A DNA stretch of 64,000 nucleotides from Polynucleobacter antarcticus (GTDB taxonomy: Bacteria; Pseudomonadota; Gammaproteobacteria; Burkholderiales; Burkholderiaceae): positions 1,178,001 through 1,242,000 of the forward strand of contig NZ_CP028941.1 of assembly GCF_013307245.1 (NCBI RefSeq). The letters run 5' to 3'. Position numbers and translations under genes: made by a program. The notes below the pieces were generated by a model. It worked only from the letters and a program-made list of their open reading frames with translations, was not told the origin of the DNA and ran no database searches. Below, one piece after another: positions 62,317-64,000 of the stretch. The stretch's first letter is position 1. The number at the start of each line of letters is the position of its first letter.

Positions 62317-64000
62317 CTAGCTAGGCTCGGGTCCGACTTTCTGAGAAATATCCTGTTGGAGTCGGGCAACGAAGGCATCAATAGGCATTACACCTAAATC
62401 TACTCCGCCACGGGCACGAACGGCCACAGTATTACTTTCAGCCTCTTTGTCGCCCACTACGAGCAAAAAAGGGATCTTCTGTAATGCATGCTCGCGTATT
62501 TTATACGTAATTTTCTCATTCCGCAAATCAGATTCAACCCTAAACCCTTGTTTTTTCAGCAATTGCTGGACTTTCTGTGCGTACGCAGCAGAATTACCGG
62601 AGATATTCAGGACTACAGCCTGGGTCGGAGCCAGCCAAACTGGCATATTGCCCGCATGATTTTCAATCAAAATACCAATAAATCGCTCTAAAGAGCCCAC
62701 AATGGCTCTGTGTAACATCACAGGGGTCTTGCGAGTGTTCTCTTCGGTGACATATTCCGCACCTAGACGGGCTGGCATGGAGAAATCCACCTGAATGGTG
62801 CCGCACTGCCAAGTACGTCCAATGGAGTCTTTAAGGTGATATTCAATCTTGGGGCCATAAAAAGCCCCCTCGCCTGGTAATTCTTCCCACTCTTGTCCAG
62901 ATGCAGTTAAAGCACCACGTAAAGCTGCCTCCGCTTTATCCCAAATCGCATCATCACCAACCCGCTTAGCTGGGCGCAAGGCTAATTTCACAGCTACTTC
63001 AGTAAAGCCGAAATCCTGATACACGGCACGAACTGCTTTATCAAAAGCAGCTACTTCAGACTGAATTTGATCTTCAGTACAGAAAATATGGCCATCATCT
63101 TGCGTAAAACCACGCACCCGCATTAGTCCGTGCAAGGAGCCTGAGGGCTCATTGCGGTGGCACTGACCAAATTCACCGTAACGCAACGGTAACTCACGAT
63201 AGCTGTGTAAACCAGAGTTAAATATTTGAACGTGTCCTGGGCAATTCATCGGCTTTAAGGCATAAGCGCGATTCTCTGACTCCGTTGTAAACATGTTTTC
63301 TTTATAGTTATCCCAGTGGCCTGATTTTTCCCAGAGACCGCGATCCAGAATCTGGGGAGCCTTCACTTCTTGATAGCCCTCTTGCTGATACACGCGACGC
63401 ATGTATTGCTCTACCTCTTGCCAGATCGACCAGCCTTTGGGATGCCAAAATATTAAGCCAGGTGCTTCAGGCTGAAAATGAAATAAATCCAGGAACTTAC
63501 CTAGGCGACGATGATCGCGCTTCTCTGCCTCTTCCAACATATGCAAATGGGCATCCTGGTCTTCTTTTCTGAGCCAGGCAGTTCCATAAATCCGCTGCAG
63601 CATCTCGTTCTTACTATCGCCCCGCCAATAAGCGCCAGCAACACTCAGCAACTTAAATACTTTGAGCTTACCGGTGGATGGGACATGAGGACCACGACAC
63701 AAATCGGTGAACTTTCCCTCTGCATAAAGCGAAACATCCTCACCCTGAGGAATGCTGGCAATGATTTCAGCTTTGTAATGCTCGCCTTGATCTTTAAAAT
63801 ACTGCACTGCTGCATCCCGTGGCATTACTGTTCGAATGACTGGCTCATCTTTTTTAGCCAGCTCAGTCATTTTCTTTTCTAGCGCAACCAAATCGTCAGG
63901 CGTGAATGGCCGATGGAAAGAAAAGTCATAATAAAAACCGTTTTCAATCACAGGGCCAATGGTGACTTGGGCTTCTGGAAATAGCTCTTTAACAGCATAT
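62317..64000 (-). CDS. thrS: Threonyl-tRNA synthetase, partial (5' end beyond window)
   Basis: The C-terminal 561 residues or so of the roughly 640-residue enzyme are present. The editing domain shows [19 protein letters not shown], the catalytic core [14 protein letters not shown] and [20 protein letters not shown], the class II motif 3 [20 protein letters not shown], and the anticodon-binding domain follows. The frame is open through the right edge ([20 protein letters not shown]). It ends 42 bases before infC. Confidence 0.97.
   Translation of the reverse strand, partial: YAVKELFPEAQVTIGPVIENGFYYDFSFHRPFTPDDLVALEKKMTELAKKDEPVIRTVMPRDAAVQYFKDQGEHYKAEIIASIPQGEDVSLYAEGKFTDLCRGPHVPSTGKLKVFKLLSVAGAYWRGDSKNEMLQRIYGTAWLRKEDQDAHLHMLEEAEKRDHRRLGKFLDLFHFQPEAPGLIFWHPKGWSIWQEVEQYMRRVYQQEGYQEVKAPQILDRGLWEKSGHWDNYKENMFTTESENRAYALKPMNCPGHVQIFNSGLHSYRELPLRYGEFGQCHRNEPSGSLHGLMRVRGFTQDDGHIFCTEDQIQSEVAAFDKAVRAVYQDFGFTEVAVKLALRPAKRVGDDAIWDKAEAALRGALTASGQEWEELPGEGAFYGPKIEYHLKDSIGRTWQCGTIQVDFSMPARLGAEYVTEENTRKTPVMLHRAIVGSLERFIGILIENHAGNMPVWLAPTQAVVLNISGNSAAYAQKVQQLLKKQGFRVESDLRNEKITYKIREHALQKIPFLLVVGDKEAESNTVAVRARGGVDLGVMPIDAFVARLQQDISQKVGPEPS

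Overview
The window looks like a chromosome segment of a small-genome freshwater betaproteobacterium of the Burkholderiaceae, most likely Polynucleobacter. I infer this from gene order and protein style (odhA-odhB-lpd-zapE, thrS-infC-rpmI-rplT-pheS-pheT-ihfA-merR, accA-tilS-lysC) and a moderate, AT-leaning composition. No database search was possible. It splits at a tRNA-Ser gene (30393-30487, minus): everything left of it is accessory, everything right of it is conserved housekeeping.

Accessory part, 1-30392. The left edge cuts a type I restriction-modification methylase (hsdM). Then come an integrase remnant, a decayed small gene and two neighbouring Zorya-type anti-phage systems. The first is a complete type I operon zorA-zorB-zorC-zorD (10403 down to 2241), whose ZorD carries a proline-rich linker and a C-terminal Mrr-like nuclease. 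The second is a type II set zorA-zorB-zorE (14443 down to 11626) in which zorB is split by a one-base frameshift. Between them lie a truncated SprT-like gene and two small unknown genes. From 14734 to 29713 there are many small or unknown genes: a HigBA-like and a BrnT-like toxin-antitoxin pair, a transglutaminase-like exported protein, an NNF-repeat protein, a WYL regulator paired with a small alarmone hydrolase, and a seven-gene membrane/lipoprotein operon. A stand-alone sigma-70 region 4 protein with a near-perfect LexA box upstream closes the island.

The main new observation is regulatory. Eight transcription units in this region share a 17-bp inverted repeat, RGCTCR-N5-YGAGCY. It lies exactly 10 bp upstream of a -10-like hexamer in all eight: zorA (type I), the 11416 operon, the 14734 operon, the 19170 operon, the NNF-repeat gene, the 22175 operon, the WYL gene itself and the DUF4407-like operon. 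This suggests an island-wide regulon, possibly run by the WYL protein. A second observation is a 125-nt structured RNA with its own strong promoter and terminator (23273-23398, minus). Its alternative stems resemble an attenuator upstream of genes that share a duplicated 60-nt leader.

Housekeeping part, 30393-64000. In order: tRNA-Ser(GCU), lysC, tilS, accA, an AlkA-like glycosylase, cysS, a TPR lipoprotein, ppiB, lpxH, suhB, trmJ, cysE, an SlyD-like FKBP, a RoxA-like ribosomal oxygenase, a small Ala/Pro lipoprotein, bamC, dapA, a SAM methyltransferase, trpS, a PHP exonuclease, zapE, lpd, odhB, odhA, an HTH/receiver-like protein, an H-NS-like protein, a PaaI-type thioesterase, tRNA-Pro(GGG), merR, ihfA, pheT, pheS, rplT, rpmI, infC (probable ATC start) and thrS, which runs off the right edge. 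Three small accessory genes are broken at homopolymer runs; these may be real decay or assembly errors.
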